Shown here: positions 45,524-57,852 of the stretch, piece after piece | Layout of the letters: every line of letters starts with the position of its first letter | Numbering within the stretch: the first letter of the stretch is position 1 | Assembly (NCBI GenBank): GCA_002812745.2 | Contig: NCSJ02000141.1 | Coordinates: forward strand, 42,526 to 106,525 | Direction of reading: 5' to 3' | Source of the DNA: Scytalidium lignicola | Lineage: Eukaryota > Ascomycota > Leotiomycetes | Length of the DNA: 64,000 bases | Notes under the pieces: generated by a model | Database searches by the model: none | What the model was told of the DNA's origin: nothing | The model's input: the letters and a program-made list of their open reading frames with translations, nothing else | Program-made: the position numbers and the translations under genes

Positions 45524-46462
45524 ATGCCCGCGATCTACCTACGACAAGAATTCCCCTCGCTGAAAGCATTTAAGGAAGCCCTCCACGCCTGGGCAATCGA
45601 AGCGCACTTCGAGCCGCGAATTTTGAAATCCGACACCGGTCGCGTTCGTGTCGGCTGCAAGAGGGATCCAAATTGCCCGTTTGTTATTCGGTGTAACTGG
45701 GAAAGGAAACCAAATCGTGACCCCTTGGCGAGGGTCACGGTTCTGAAAGAGCAACATACTTGCTTAAATGGCAACGTGGATGATTTGATGCGAGTCCAGG
45801 CAAATGCTAGTTCTGCTATGGATAATGGGGGTTTGGGGGTTGGAATGGCAGGGCAAGGTGGCGCTCATGGTGCGCGTGGAATGAGTCTGGCAGATCAAGA
45901 TGGAGGCGTGATAGTTGGAGGGGCAAGAGTAATTGGGCCGGTAGGTGGAACTGGAAGTCATGTTGTTCCCGTATTACCAAAGGTACAGAGGAATAGCGCG
46001 TCTCGATTACCATTCTTGATGGAAATCCTACCTCGACTCATGAATATCACGAAAGATACAACGCCGATGGATATACGGGAGTGTTTGCTTCGTGAATTCG
46101 GCCAGGAAGTGCATTTGCAACAGTGTCGAAGGGCCAAAACTGAGATATTGAAAAAGACAAATGAAAGAACTGGAAATTCGGAGACTCATGACCATCAACC
46201 TTCTGAAATGCAGATTCCTAATATGGGATCAGCGCCTAGTGATCCATTCCGAAATATGTCTCCCCAACAGCCGCCGCAACCGCAGCCCTTTGCGTTACAC
46301 GCTGCTGCAGGAATTGTGGCGCCACCAGTTCCAGATAGGTCCTCAGCTGCCTTGCAGGCTGTTAGTGAGCCTCCTGTTAGATGCCCTTATTGTGTCAATC
46401 ACCGCTGGTTTCGATCGATCAAAGATGCAGTTGAGCATATGTCGGTGCATGTTGTTGTGTAA
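45524..46462 (+). CDS. FAR1-type zinc-finger DNA-binding protein
   Basis: A 312-residue putative transcription factor. Residues about 3-85 form a FAR1/FRS-type (WRKY-GCM1 fold) DNA-binding domain: FPSLKAFKEALHAWAIEAHF, then a C-x5-C (GCKRDPNCPF) and H-x-C (QHTC) zinc set. These domains derive from MULE-type transposases and occur as regulators in fungi. The middle is Gly- and Gln/Pro-rich. The C-terminus has a C-x2-C...H-x3-H finger (CPYCVNHRWF, then VEHMSVH). An upstream in-frame ATG at 45446 would add 26 residues, but the ATG at 45524 has the better context and starts just before the domain. It lies 193 bp after the SMP-30 gene. Confidence 0.78.
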   Translation: MPAIYLRQEFPSLKAFKEALHAWAIEAHFEPRILKSDTGRVRVGCKRDPNCPFVIRCNWERKPNRDPLARVTVLKEQHTCLNGNVDDLMRVQANASSAMDNGGLGVGMAGQGGAHGARGMSLADQDGGVIVGGARVIGPVGGTGSHVVPVLPKVQRNSASRLPFLMEILPRLMNITKDTTPMDIRECLLREFGQEVHLQQCRRAKTEILKKTNERTGNSETHDHQPSEMQIPNMGSAPSDPFRNMSPQQPPQPQPFALHAAAGIVAPPVPDRSSAALQAVSEPPVRCPYCVNHRWFRSIKDAVEHMSVHVVV

Positions 46463-47966
46463 GTAGGTGGTGATTTGTGAGAAGGAACTATCGAACGAGA
46501 TCAATATGATGAGATGAGGCAGCTACAACAAATTGTGGCAGGCGCAGATTCANGGTCGAGGAAGATCCCCGACCATTTTTGATACCCGTGTGGATCACAT
46601 ATTAAGATTCACATATGGCTGTTGGTCTATGATGTGAGCACACAATCCTTATGTACTCAAGAGGTCTTGAGACTAACTTCCTTGACAGCTTTTATAGCCA
46701 GGCATGCCAAGTTAGCTTTGGGGAGTAAACTCCATGTGCTGGATGTTCCTAGTTGAACCCAGCTAGCATAGCGGCGTTGATAGCAGGTCGAGAACTTTGT
46801 GCTTAGATGCATGACCACCAGTAGTGGGGTTTTAATGAAGACATATTTTATGGTTGTCCCAGCAAAAATATATCAATTATTGCAGGCGTACTGCTAAATA
46901 CGTTATGATTTACTTCCATCGTCTTGTTCTTATCTCAAGTAATCCAACGTAACCATAATCCGCATGATCATAATATTATACGTTCCTAGTAACAGGCATT
47001 TTTGCCTCGGCTGTATATTATACGTGTACAGTTCCACACATCGATACTTCATCCTTTCTCTCTTGTATTCCCCAGTTCAGGAAACAGATGAGTTAACGTG
47101 TCTGGCACCGGATCACGTATGTGAACCAGCATATACATAAGGATAATCAACTAGTCATATGGGCTATTCTTTAACTTGTGGGCCATCTCCGTTGGTTAGT
47201 CCACGCCATGACTGGTAATTTTTTCCACTGTATGCGTTGCTTCCTTCAGATCTCAAATCTAAGTGCATAAATTATTGTAGCCATCAGATTAAGGGTCGAA
47301 GAAATCGGTTGCTTAGGCACAGGACCACTAAGCCATAAATATAAGGTGAGGTTGAAGGTCTCCGGGCCATTCTACAAGCAAGGCTAACGTCCGTCTCCCA
47401 TCTCGATTCTGCTATAGTAATAGTTTGAATCATATTCTCCTTATTATTCCTACCGGCATCATATTTCCCTTCCGCCTACGTAACTTCCATCTTCATATCT
47501 TCTATTTCTTCTATTCGAAGATCCTATGTTTTCATAATGTCTACACTTAGATATGGGCTTTGATCCTTTCAAATCAACAAATAGCGTCATTGTGATATAT
47601 TTGGTAATTTTGAACCAATAATACTAGATTATTGATCATGATCCATAATAGAGACCGTCTTATTTTTTTATAGAGTGGTGATGTAAGGGATATGAATGGA
47701 CGGAGATGGACTTTAAACATCGGTGTTTAAGCTTAACTCCAGAAACGCACTCCACTTGCAATAAGTTCTACATATAGAGGTGAATATGAAATCTGAGCAT
47801 ACGACCTCATACAGATGTGAGTGAAAAGATAGAGAATCTCAAAATATATATATATATATGTATATTAACTAATATATTTCCAATTTTACTCCCTACTATC
47901 TAAGTAAAGATCCCCTTAGCTATGTTATATCCACCAACTTCACAAAAAAAAAACAAACCAAAAAAA
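46463..47966. other. Intergenic region
   Basis: About 1.5 kb of AT-leaning sequence with a TA run at 47842-47860 and an A-rich stretch just before 47967. No gene was recognised. Confidence 0.4.
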
Positions 47967-48779
47967 ATGACAGAAACATCCTCATCATCACCAATAGTCT
48001 TAGTAACAGGGGCAAANCCGTGGCATAGGTTTCGCCATAATCCAATCCACAACCCTACGCATCCATAGAAGAGAGATTTGGGAAACTAGATGGTAAGTTT
48101 GAGATCCTATATATATATATATCCACTACCCTATCTCAGCAAGTGAAAACCCCCATGCCAAATTATAACAAAACCTCCCTAACCAACCTCCCAATACGAT
48201 CATGATAAATAACCTGAAAAAATTAACACCAACAAAAACACAAAACAAAAAATAGTCCTCGTCAACAACTCAGGAATTGGAGAGATCCCCTCTCCAACTA
48301 GCACCCCCACCGAGATCCGCGCCTCTTACAACAGAACCTTCAACACGAATATAACATCCGTCGCGATCCTAACAACCCTCTTCCTCCCTCTACTCAGAAA
48401 ATCCTCCTCTTCCTCCTCAACAACAACAACAATCCCAGCAAGAGTAATAAACATCTCCAGTGGTCGCGCCTCTCTAACACTATCATCAAGCGGGAAGCTA
48501 CCTCCAACGCAAGCAGTCTCCTACAGCGTCTCGAAGGCGGGATTGAACAGCCTGACGATTGAGTTCCAGAAGGCTGAGGATGCAGGCGAGAAGAAGATTG
48601 ATTTTTATGCTGCGAATCCGGGGTTTGTGAAGACTGCTTTTAACGGGTTCAGGGGCACGAGGGATCCTGTTGATGGGGCGGAGGTGGTGGTGAGATTGAT
48701 CGAGGCGGAGAAGGGAGTGTGGAAAGGGGGTTCATTTCTGGAGTTTATGGAGGGAGAGATGAGGGAGGTGCCTTGGTGA
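47967..48779 (+). pseudogene. Short-chain dehydrogenase/reductase, probably decayed
   Basis: Classical SDR of the carbonyl-reductase type. Exon 1 is about 47967-48092 and exon 2 is 48256-48779, joined by a GTAAGT..ATAG intron so that SIEERFGKLD runs into VLVNNSGIGE. The catalytic set is present: NNSG, then INISSGRASL with the serine, then YSVSKAG (Y-x3-K), then AANPGFVKT. The first exon is faulty. An N at 48017 breaks the TGANRGIGFA cofactor loop, and the second to third beta-strand region (about 40 residues in the family) is missing, with a frame change, between STTLR and SIEERF. Either the N is a base-call error plus a real deletion, or the assembly is wrong here. I call it a likely pseudogene. 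Confidence 0.65.
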
Positions 48780-49534
48780 GAGAGTTAAGAGATGTGTAGA
48801 GGATAAGGGGACAGTTGATAAAATAAAATAAAAGCACAGAGACGGAAAAGAAACAGGGTCTAAAAAGCATGTGCAGTATAGGTAGGTAGAATTTGCTTTT
48901 GAACTTGTCTCATCCATCATTCTCCTCTTTATCAATCAACCATCCATCAACATCAGCATCGGTATCAGTGTGTCAACGTCATCATATCTCTTTCGCTCAC
49001 AAAGTTCGCTAAATCGCTTCATAACTTCTCCTCCCATATCCTCTTATCCTCCCTCCTACTCACAAAGGAAAATTCCATGACATGTCCTTAACCTGGTAAA
49101 TATGCTAACCCTAAAAAAGGATAATAGTAGCAAACACTAAACACCTGCAATAAAATTCCGTAAGACGCCAATTATCCCCTATAATCTTCATGTACCCAAG
49201 GGAAGAAGAAATAAAAAGAATTTGTTCTCAAATATAAAAAAGGGGGGTAAAATCCGCTCCAAATTGACCACTACGTCGCTGTAATTTTTTGGATAAAAAC
49301 TGCCAGTAATAAAACGGTCAAACAGCAAAGCTGCGTTGAAGCGAATCGAGAAGAAGGCTTGACATAAATAAGTCAAATAAGAATCGTTCCAAAAGAAAAA
49401 GAAAAAATTTGAGTTCGAGTTGAGGTTGGACGAGCTAGTTTTTGTCGCCCCTATCGGTCAACCGCCTCACCAAAATTGTTTCCAAGCACAGTAGTATTGC
49501 CTGGATAGCAAGAGCAAGCTTCCTATGTTCTAGC
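48780..49534. other. Convergent intergenic region (SDR relic / BEM1)
   Basis: About 755 bp with no recognised gene. It includes CATCCATCAACATCAGCATC-type simple sequence near 48945. Confidence 0.4.
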
Positions 49535-51669
49535 TCAGTTATACTCGACATATATGACAAGTTTATCGTTCCTTTGTAGAGCAATATCTAAATCGTTATT
49601 GCTCATCAAATTGGGCTTCTCGCCCGAAGCCTCATCCTTGTAGAATAGAGCAATTTCCTCTCCAGGAGGTATCTTCAGTCTCTCTCGGATCTTCTCGTGA
49701 AGTTGCTGGTACTGAATATCACTCGGCACTCGAATAGCAATGAGATCATCGCCAAAGTAGATCTTGACTTTCATTGCCATAGGTTGCTGACCACCATTGG
49801 CTGGAGCGGGAGCGGGAGCCGAGGTTAGGGAAGTGTTAGATGGCTGGGACAGCGACGATGTTTGTCGTGTTGGGCCCTGCATTCCATTTCCAGAGATGGA
49901 AGCCTGCCCTCTTTGGTGTGGTGAGTTACGGGTGGGAGCGGGAGCTGCCGAGAGACCAGAATAGCCAGCTCCATTCAGGTTGCCTCGCGATGATTGCCGT
50001 GACGCGGCATTGCTTGGTGAGTCTGTCGAAGATTGCTGTGAGGCACCTGATAGCCGGTATTCTTCATTGACGGCATTCGGATCCATTTCGTAATCTCCTT
50101 CCCGAGGGGCAAAGAATTGCTTCACCAAAGTGCATCGCGAGATATAGGGGGGCTGTTGCAGAAGATTCTTCACATAAGCGTCAAGATTATGCTGTCTACC
50201 TTCTGTGATGGCGTCTGTAACATAATTGACCGGTCCAGGCATATATGGAAGGGTTCTCTTTTGGGTTCCAGTGTTGCCAGCTTCAGCAGGGAATTCTGTC
50301 AATAGAGCGATCTGGAAGTCGTAGAAGTCCTCATAGTACCGAGAGAGCTCCCAGTGTCGACCGTCTTCTAAAGCAGCTTCTATGACAAACCAGTACTTCT
50401 CTTCTGCAAAGCAGTATCTCGGTATACGAGCTGATATTGGAGCATATAGTTGCGAAGCAGGCTTTGTGGTAGGTGCGTATGGATTTTGTTGTGCTTGAAC
50501 CGGTTGAGGTCCTCTACCTTGCTGAGATTGTCTCTGTAGATTGATTGGCTTATCAGTATGCTGTGCAGCGGGTAACATATGGGGGGAAAGGTAATAAGGG
50601 AACTTACATAGCCATTGTTTTGGCCTTGACTCTGTCGATTACCTTGCTGCTGCAGACTCATCCGATCCATATTCTGCTCCAGGCCCATCATCATCTGCTG
50701 CTGCTGTTGTGGGCTAGCCGCTTCAAACTTCCCAAGCGTAATGCTGCTGTTTTTGTAGTCCGCTGCCATCTTCTTCCACTCCTCAACCTTTGGAACACCT
50801 GCCCTCTGGACCGCACCAAGCGCATCTGGTACAGGTTTGCCGGTCGTCATATCTCGAATCTCAATGAAAGACACGGGAATCAAGCCCGGGCCCCCCAATC
50901 TTCCAATTGGCTTTGCAACGAACCATTCCGGATTTGACTGCGCGATGACAATGATGGCCTCCCCAGCCTTGGCGTCCAATTCATCAGGCCGTTCCGCCGC
51001 AAAATCGTACATGACTATACCATACACCATGGCACCGGAGCCCTTCTTCCCCACCAGTTTCGACATCCGCTGGCTTGCATCTGCTCCTGCTCCTGCTGAC
51101 CCTGGTGCTGGGCCTGGGCCTTCAGCGTAACCCGAGTCGTGATCCAGCGACTTTAATCCCGGTGGCGAACTGTCTGAGTGACCACTGTCTCTCTCTGTCT
51201 TCCCCAGTGCTTGGAAGTATTGAACGGGCACCAGGCCTCTGGCATCTGGCACCGCCGGATTGCACGCTTCATACCAATCGGTGTCGTTCTCTCGCCCTAT
51301 CACATGGAAGAAATCACCCTTGGAAAAGCTCAACTCCTGGTTTGACTGAGCCTCATAATCGTAGAGTGCGCGAATGACCTAAAGAAGGAAACCATCAGCC
51401 TATTTCATCCCAATCAAACAGGTCTCAGGTCCATTTTCAACAATCATGATAAGCCCATCTTCCAACGAACCTTTTTCGGAGGCTGTATCGCCACGGCGGA
51501 TTTGGGGGTTATTGAGATATGCTGGACTCGGGGTTCATTCTTGTCGCCCTTAATCGATCTACGAAGAGCCTGCAGAGCAAGTCAGCCAAACAATGGTTTC
51601 AGGCACAACCACCGTCCGAGCATTGCGCCTTCGGGGAGCGGCCGGGAAACTCCAGGAACTCACCTTCAT
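49535..51669 (-). CDS. BEM1: Bem1/Scd2-like polarity scaffold (SH3-SH3-PX-PB1), 4 exons
   Basis: A 624-residue scaffold that links active Cdc42 to its exchange factor Cdc24 and PAK kinases at sites of polar growth. Exons on the minus strand: 51669-51664 (six bases, ATGAAG), 51569-51471, 51378-50608 and 50533-49535 (1875 nt). SH3-1 is about 36-93 (VIRALYDYEAQ), SH3-2 about 152-212 (VYGIVMYDFAAERPDELD), PX about 320-440 (FVIEAALEDGRHWELSRYYE) and PB1 about 541-624 (MKVKIYFGDDLIAIRVPSD), ending DKLVIYVEYN. The PB1 domain is the known Cdc24 partner site. Q/P-rich linkers separate the domains. The tiny first exon gives the family's MKALRR start. Confidence 0.92.
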
Positions 51670-52563
51670 CTTTGCTTGGTTGCCTGTTGCCGCAATGCCG
51701 GAGGAAGCTGGATGACCAGCCTACAACGGGGTCCTGGAGAAGTTATACAAAAAGCTGGTACGATGCGTCGTCGGAGGGGTAGGTCGAGAGGGGGAATGTG
51801 GTCGCAATGTTAGTCCAACTTTCTTCGTGCCTCGCTCGCTTCTCCACTTTCAGTGGGGAGATGGATAAGGTGGCCGGTGGGCGACGGGATAGTGTAGCGA
51901 ACGATAATGCGTGAACCGGAACTGCTGGACGAGAAAGAGATGGAGTACACAGTAATTAAGTTCGGTTTTTGAGGATCTGTTTTCGCGCAGATGGAGAAAA
52001 ACAATCGAGACGAAAATATTTGACGGATTCGGAAGCAGCCAACCTCCTGCAGCAGCTTGCACGGTTGGTGTGTGTGTGTGAGAGAGAGTGTGTGGACAGG
52101 CTTTCTTTGCTTCTTCTTAGGGGAGAGAGCGAGTCGAGAGAGCGTTTGGGGCAACGAGGGATGGCGGACTGAAGGAAATGAGGGGGGCACTTGGGATCAG
52201 AGCCCCGGCTTTAAGAGGGTTTAGCGGCGCGAAAAGAGAGAGACAGAGAGTAGAGTGACAGTGACAGAGTGACAAGAGTGAGCAGCCAAGATCGACAAGA
52301 AAGCTCGGAGGTGCCAAGGTGCTGCTGCTGGTCGTGCTGGGTGATAGCAAACACCGCTAATGATAATCGCTAATAAACGTGATGATGATGGATGATGGAT
52401 GATGATCACAATGACAGGTTATTTTCTTCTGTTCTTTCTTTCTTTTCTGGAAGAGAGAGTCGATGCGCAAACACCAGTTAATTAACCAGGAAATGACACA
52501 CGCTCCAGAAAGGCGGGTGGGATTTCGAGCGCGAACAACAAAGGAACCGTGCTCCCCGGTTGG

Positions 52564-52612
52564 AATCAGTTGGATCAGTTGGATTGGATCAGTTGGAATC
52601 AGTTGCAAGCAG
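52564..52612 (+). repeat. Short tandem repeat of a TTGGA(T/A)TCAG unit
   Basis: About four to five imperfect copies of a TCAGTTGGAATCAGTTGGAT-type unit. It lies upstream of BEM1 on the opposite strand. Confidence 0.5.
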
Positions 52613-55010
52613 AGAGCAGTTGTCCTGTATCTTGTAAGTTACCAGTACAGTAACACTACGGTACTGTATCTGCCACTGCTATGCAAATCACAGCAAACCC
52701 CACCACCCCTTTCTTCCCTTGTCTGAGAATCTCAATCCTCTCACGGCCCCGTGTGTGGCTTCTGGCGCAACAAGGATGGAATCGCGTCTGTGTACTGTAC
52801 TGTACAACAATTCCGTAATGTGTCGTCCGCGTGGAGGAGGGCTGGAGGAGGGGCAGCACGAAATCCAATGCGTTGATGCAACAGTGCCGTCAGATGCACT
52901 GTGTGAATGCGCGTTGCTTGGGTTTTGCCGTGCTTGGGCGATGGAGATTCGACCCCGAGGTTCTGGTTTCTTTGGCAGAGAGGGTTCGAGAGCGAGACAG
53001 AGAGAGAGAGAGAATATGCAGGAGATCAACGGCCAAAACTTGGATCAAAGAGAATTCTCCGCCAACAGACTTCTTATTTATTTTATTTATCTACTTCCTG
53101 GACCTTGCCTGCGCCATAATACAGTACATCATCCAGCATCCATCGCCCATCATCCATTGCCCGTCAACCGTCACCGTGCTGCAAGTCCCCCAGAACGACA
53201 AATGCACTGATCTGCAGGTCCAAAACAGCATCCAGTGGCCGCTGGATGCCCATCCAATGCTTCTGCATCCCCCCCTTGATACCCAATGACAGCCCTAACC
53301 CGAAATTCCCAGCCGCCATCTTTCCAGAACGGCGGCTGCATTGGTCTTCGCATAGGCCGCGTCTAGCAGGGCTGAAGGTCCTGGACCAGCCAGATCTCGG
53401 GTTGGCTTTGCTTGGGTTCTTGCGTGGCCTACATACGACTCGCCAACGGCAATACCACCCTCAAGTACAGAGTACCCAACTTTACAGTACCATGAAAGTG
53501 TGGCGAAGCTGCGCCTGTCTCAAGGTGATTCACTTTGACGTCTTGTCGATGCTCCAATTTTTTTTTAATATCTGGACAAGATCGGGCCTTGGGGGGCAAG
53601 ACACAAGCCACTTCGATGGAACTCTACTGCGCTGTATGGAGTATTCTGCAGCCATTGTGTGCCCTGCTCTCTGCCCTTCACGCCCTTCTCTTTTCTTCTC
53701 TACAGTACTCTACGGAGGTTCCGTACCGCAACGGTAATTACAGTACAGAACAGCGAAGATGCACTGCCCAGCCCCCGATGGCGCGTGCGGAAGCAGGAAT
53801 TCGTGGTGCCCACGAGGTGGATGGCAGGCCCTGTCCCGGCCTGGGCTGGGGCTGCCTCATGCTCCATTGCGACGTGTGTGTTTGCTAGGATCCTATGCTT
53901 CCCTTCCTAGTGCCTTTTCCCCCCCTTATCGACAAGAGTCATGAAACGACGGAGTCGAAAAGAAATTCTCCCCCGCAGCTTTTTTACTCAATTACTCAAT
54001 TACTCAACATCAAGCAGACGGACAGACCTCCTGAAACCCTAGTCTTTCACGGCTTTATAGCTTCTAGCATGCTACTTTGGAGAAAGTAAAAAAGATGGTA
54101 ATTACATCAGCCATGCCATTTGAGTGTGAATCTACTCAGAAAACCACCAGCTAGCTTTTGGTACAGGAAATTAATGGAATGTTTGCTAATCAAGAAGATT
54201 TCGTTGTGATTGTCTACAGAAGTAATAACATCGACACAAAATACAGTATACACACCATGTTCTCGGGATCCCATTGTCAGATTCTCTCCTTGACGGGACG
54301 AGAATGTACTGTACCACTTATCGTAATTTGTATTTTGTACAGTATTGGGGTATTCTAGATACGTGATTTCCCCCCCTAAAAATTCGTCCAATGTACTTCC
54401 ACTGCGGCCGACGCATGAATCTGAATGGCCCAGGTGCCAATATGGTTAATTAATCCCATGTACCTGGATTTATTGCTCCGAACCATTTTCACCGACGCCA
54501 CTTTGGAAGGCATATATTACAGCAATATAAAACTTCTTCCTTTGGGGGGAATGTTCTTTGATATCTATTCGACTGGGTTATCTCCAAGGCTTATCTACTG
54601 TACTCCATATAGTGTACTGTACAAATACAGTAGGGGAAAACCCCTATTTGCAACATACCGATAGTTACTCTCAACAGAAAGAAAGAAAAGAAGTCCCACA
54701 AGCAAAAGCTTCAACTTAAAACCAATCAAAATATCATTTAACGTGACTACAACAACCACAACCACAACCACAAATCACCTAACACAATATAGTATAGTAC
54801 AGTATAGTACAACACAATAATCTGACATGTACTTTCCCACCATGTCCACTTTTAATCTCCATCAAGAATATCCCATTTCACTTTCCACACCAAATCCTCA
54901 AACAAACCCTAATTAACAAAAAATACCTGATATTCTTACTGTACTAAGAAAAAAAGAGAGAGCAAAGTACCATGTACCAATTCAAGGGTAACCCAACGCA
55001 CAGACCGATT

Positions 55011-55034
55011 CCCGCCCCCCGCCCCCCGCCCCCC
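55011..55034 (-). other. Candidate G-quadruplex run
   Basis: The plus strand reads CCCG then three blocks of CCCCCC separated by single G. The minus strand therefore has four G runs of three to six separated by single C, the standard quadruplex pattern. Confidence 0.6.
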
Positions 55035-56135
55035 AAAAAATAACTTTTCTGTAACATCTTCATGCGGATCGTCATCATTCCGATCGGTTCGGCTACGCGG
55101 TAGACAGACAACAAATCTGACAATCACACATTCCATGGCATGGGGAAAAGCTTGACTGCTTGAGAGAGGGAGAGATTTGGGGGTTTGCGGGATGTCCGGA
55201 TTCATTATTAATGTGTTGTACTGTATTTGTATTTGTATAAAATAATTGGGGGGGTGCGGGAGCGGGAGGGATTCGTAAGAGCGTAAGACGGATGTCGTTC
55301 CTTTTTTTTTAAAGGAAGATATTTGGAATTTGGGCTTTGCATTGAAAAAATTTGCATATGTTGAAAAATGTATGGGGATGGGAAATTTCGCCGGTTGAAT
55401 AAAGCCAGATGCCGCAGTCTTGGCGAATAGGAATGGATATGTTTTTTCCTTTGCTTTTTCTCGCTTTGAAGGCCAACATATCTACAAACTTCAAGTTCCA
55501 ACCTCCACAATGCCATGTCAATCGTTGAAGGCCGATTAACCGATATCACAATCACTGCCACAAAGTGCGAATATCAATTATCAAGATTTTTGATGTTATT
55601 GGTGTAATCTTCAATATAACAAGGAACTTTTGTCTAAAGCCATAAATTAGGTGCCGAGGCATCTTATGTGTGCACCATATGACGCAAAACACCCTTCCAA
55701 TGCAAATGTCTATCTAGAAGAGCATCGACCCGTGTCATGAATGCCGTCAGTCATGGGTATCCACCTTTTCGCCCAAAGAACACAATCCCGAACACCAGCC
55801 GGTAATAAAAAGAAAAACTATGCACAACGCCACCGAAATGCCTTCGAAAAATGGAGGAAGATTAAAAGAGGTAGGTTAGCGTAACTGTCTCGAATGTTCG
55901 CCGAACGTTGAAGAATGAATTAAGAAGCATGATTGCGAATAGTTGAACCGATACATCATCAGAACGACAAAATAATGTCTACTGAATCGGTACATAGGTT
56001 TTGTATCAAATCAGCCAGCGCTGTTCAGAGAACAGATAACTGAGGTGAGAAAAGAATTAACGAGGAAAGGGATCCGAAAAGCATTTAGTAGAGGGGAAGA
56101 GCTACGGCTACTAAGGCCAGTAAGTGTAAGGGGGG

Positions 56136-57852
56136 TTAGATTTGGCCTTTGATGTCGACTTTTCGGAAGGCTCCATTCTTTGCCGTTTCGAAGAGCAAAC
56201 CGGCCTTGCCAGTGTAGAAACGAATACCATCTTCACGCTCTTCGAGTAAATGCTGACCGTTATGGTCGAATATGAACTGTGCAGCATCGGCATCAGACTC
56301 GAAACCAAGTTCTTCTGTCACAAATCTCAGCTTCACATCTGGTTTATATCTATCGAACAACATGTTAGCAAGATTCAAAATAACAATGAGATATAAATAC
56401 ATACGCTCTACACATGTTGGCTAAAGCAGCTAGACGTTCTCGTTCAACGAACATGTCCATCAAATAGGCGCCCATATTAGGGGTATCGAGGTAAAGCCTG
56501 AAAAATTTATGATAGTTGCCTAAAGCCAAAGTTGATCGTACGTCAAGAGCATGCTTGATCGCCGGTGCTTCTTTCTCTGCTGTGGTTAGATCCGCCAAAA
56601 CGTCGTTCAACGCCGTGCGGTTACATGTGTGAATGAAATACAGGATACGATACGCCTTGAATTCCACTGGGTTTCCTCCCAGGTTCTGTGCATATAAGGC
56701 ACGAAGCTGGGTTTGGCACTGGTTATACTCACCAAGATCACCTTTCTCCAAGGCAATCCGGGCATGGATTTCGTAAACGGTGACTGTAAATTCGTTTCTG
56801 ATCCGTTGCACGGTAAGGTCCTGACGCAGCGACTTGAATTGATCACATATATACGAGTAGTTGCCGTCCTTCTTCCACTTCTTCTTTAACAAATCAAGGG
56901 TTTGTCTTAAAATACGCTCAGGACGGACTTGGGAGGGAATCGGTGCAGATGTGAGTCGAAAATATTTCTTCTCGAGAATCTCACAGGTGCCCACGACTGG
57001 TCCCGATGACGGCTCTGGCTCTGGAGACGCTTGGTAGGTCGATTTGTATCCGCCGTCAAATCTCTTTTGACGTTTCTCCAGATTCTTTTGGAACTTACTT
57101 GTAGACTTTTCTTCCTGGAATGGTTGCTGTCGTTTTTCGAATCGGTCTTTGGTAGCAGATGGTTGAAATGTTATACGATCTTCAAATCCGTTGCGATTGT
57201 TAGTGGTACGCCAAGGTGGAGTGATAGTGTCTGCATCATTTGCACCATCCATATCTTGGGACTTTCTCTTTCTTGGTTTGACTTCAGGGGCGGGATTGTT
57301 ATAACTACTTCCGCCAACATGCAAATTAACAGACTCTTGTTGCCATGAGGCAGTTGCTGCTGCTGCCACTGCAGCAGCTCTCTCTTGGCGGATCATCTGC
57401 TGAGGAAGAGGTAAATTATCCCAATCAATAGTTTCGAGGGCACCATTCTCGGTTGCCGCCGTGATGGTTTGCTTAAGTTTAGCTTCCATCTCGGGTTTTT
57501 GGACATCAGGGAACATATTGCTAGGATCAAATGAGCGTTGTACATAGTTTCGAACAGGCTGCGGCCAGCTGATTTTCTTTCTCTCTTGGGGGGCGCGACA
57601 GGCGCGGGTGGCTGTTGGGGGGGTTCGTACGGTCGGGGGAAGTTGGGTATATTGCAAAGGAGGTGGGTTAAAATTCTGGCGTACTTGAACGGAGTGATAT
57701 GCCGGAGTACCTAAATAGCAGTCAGATATATTCACACAAAGACTCAAAGAGTTGGGAGGCTGGTAAAACTTACTTTGATAAGTGTTAAATGGCCCTTGTA
57801 CGCCTGGTGGCGGTGGGATATTTGCCCACGGGGAAGTCATCGCGGGATACAT
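56136..57852 (-). CDS. SAC3/GANP-domain protein, Thp3 / LENG8-like, 3 exons
   Basis: A 532-residue nuclear protein of the SAC3/GANP/PCI family closest to yeast Thp3 and human LENG8, which work with Csn12 in transcription elongation and mRNA maturation. Exons: 57852-57774, 57710-56405 and 56349-56136 (79+1306+214 = 1599 nt). Introns start GTAAGT and GTATGT, and GCTAAC sits before the last acceptor. The N-terminal half is Pro/Gln- and Lys-rich. The family signature YFRLTSAPIPSQVRPE is near residue 280, followed by LDLLKKKW, FTVTVYEIHARIALEKGD and the PCI-like end LGFESDADAAQFIFDHNG. Confidence 0.88.

Larger units (their letters stand above)
51670..56135. other. Long intergenic region (4.5 kb) upstream of BEM1
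   Basis: No gene is supported. Open frames up to 163 codons exist (for example 52719-53210 and 53246-53737), but overlapping frames on both strands are equally long and rich in Cys, Ser and Arg, typical of chance frames in GC-rich low-complexity DNA. The region holds TG/GA microsatellites (52069-52100, 53000-53015), many TACTGTAC-type motifs, and a C-rich run at 55011. The part next to BEM1 is presumably its promoter and 5' leader. Confidence 0.5.

Noticed and set aside
52688..53737. Open frames of up to 163 codons on both strands
   Set aside because: They overlap each other on both strands, have odd Cys/Ser/Arg-rich composition, contain no known domain and coincide with microsatellites.
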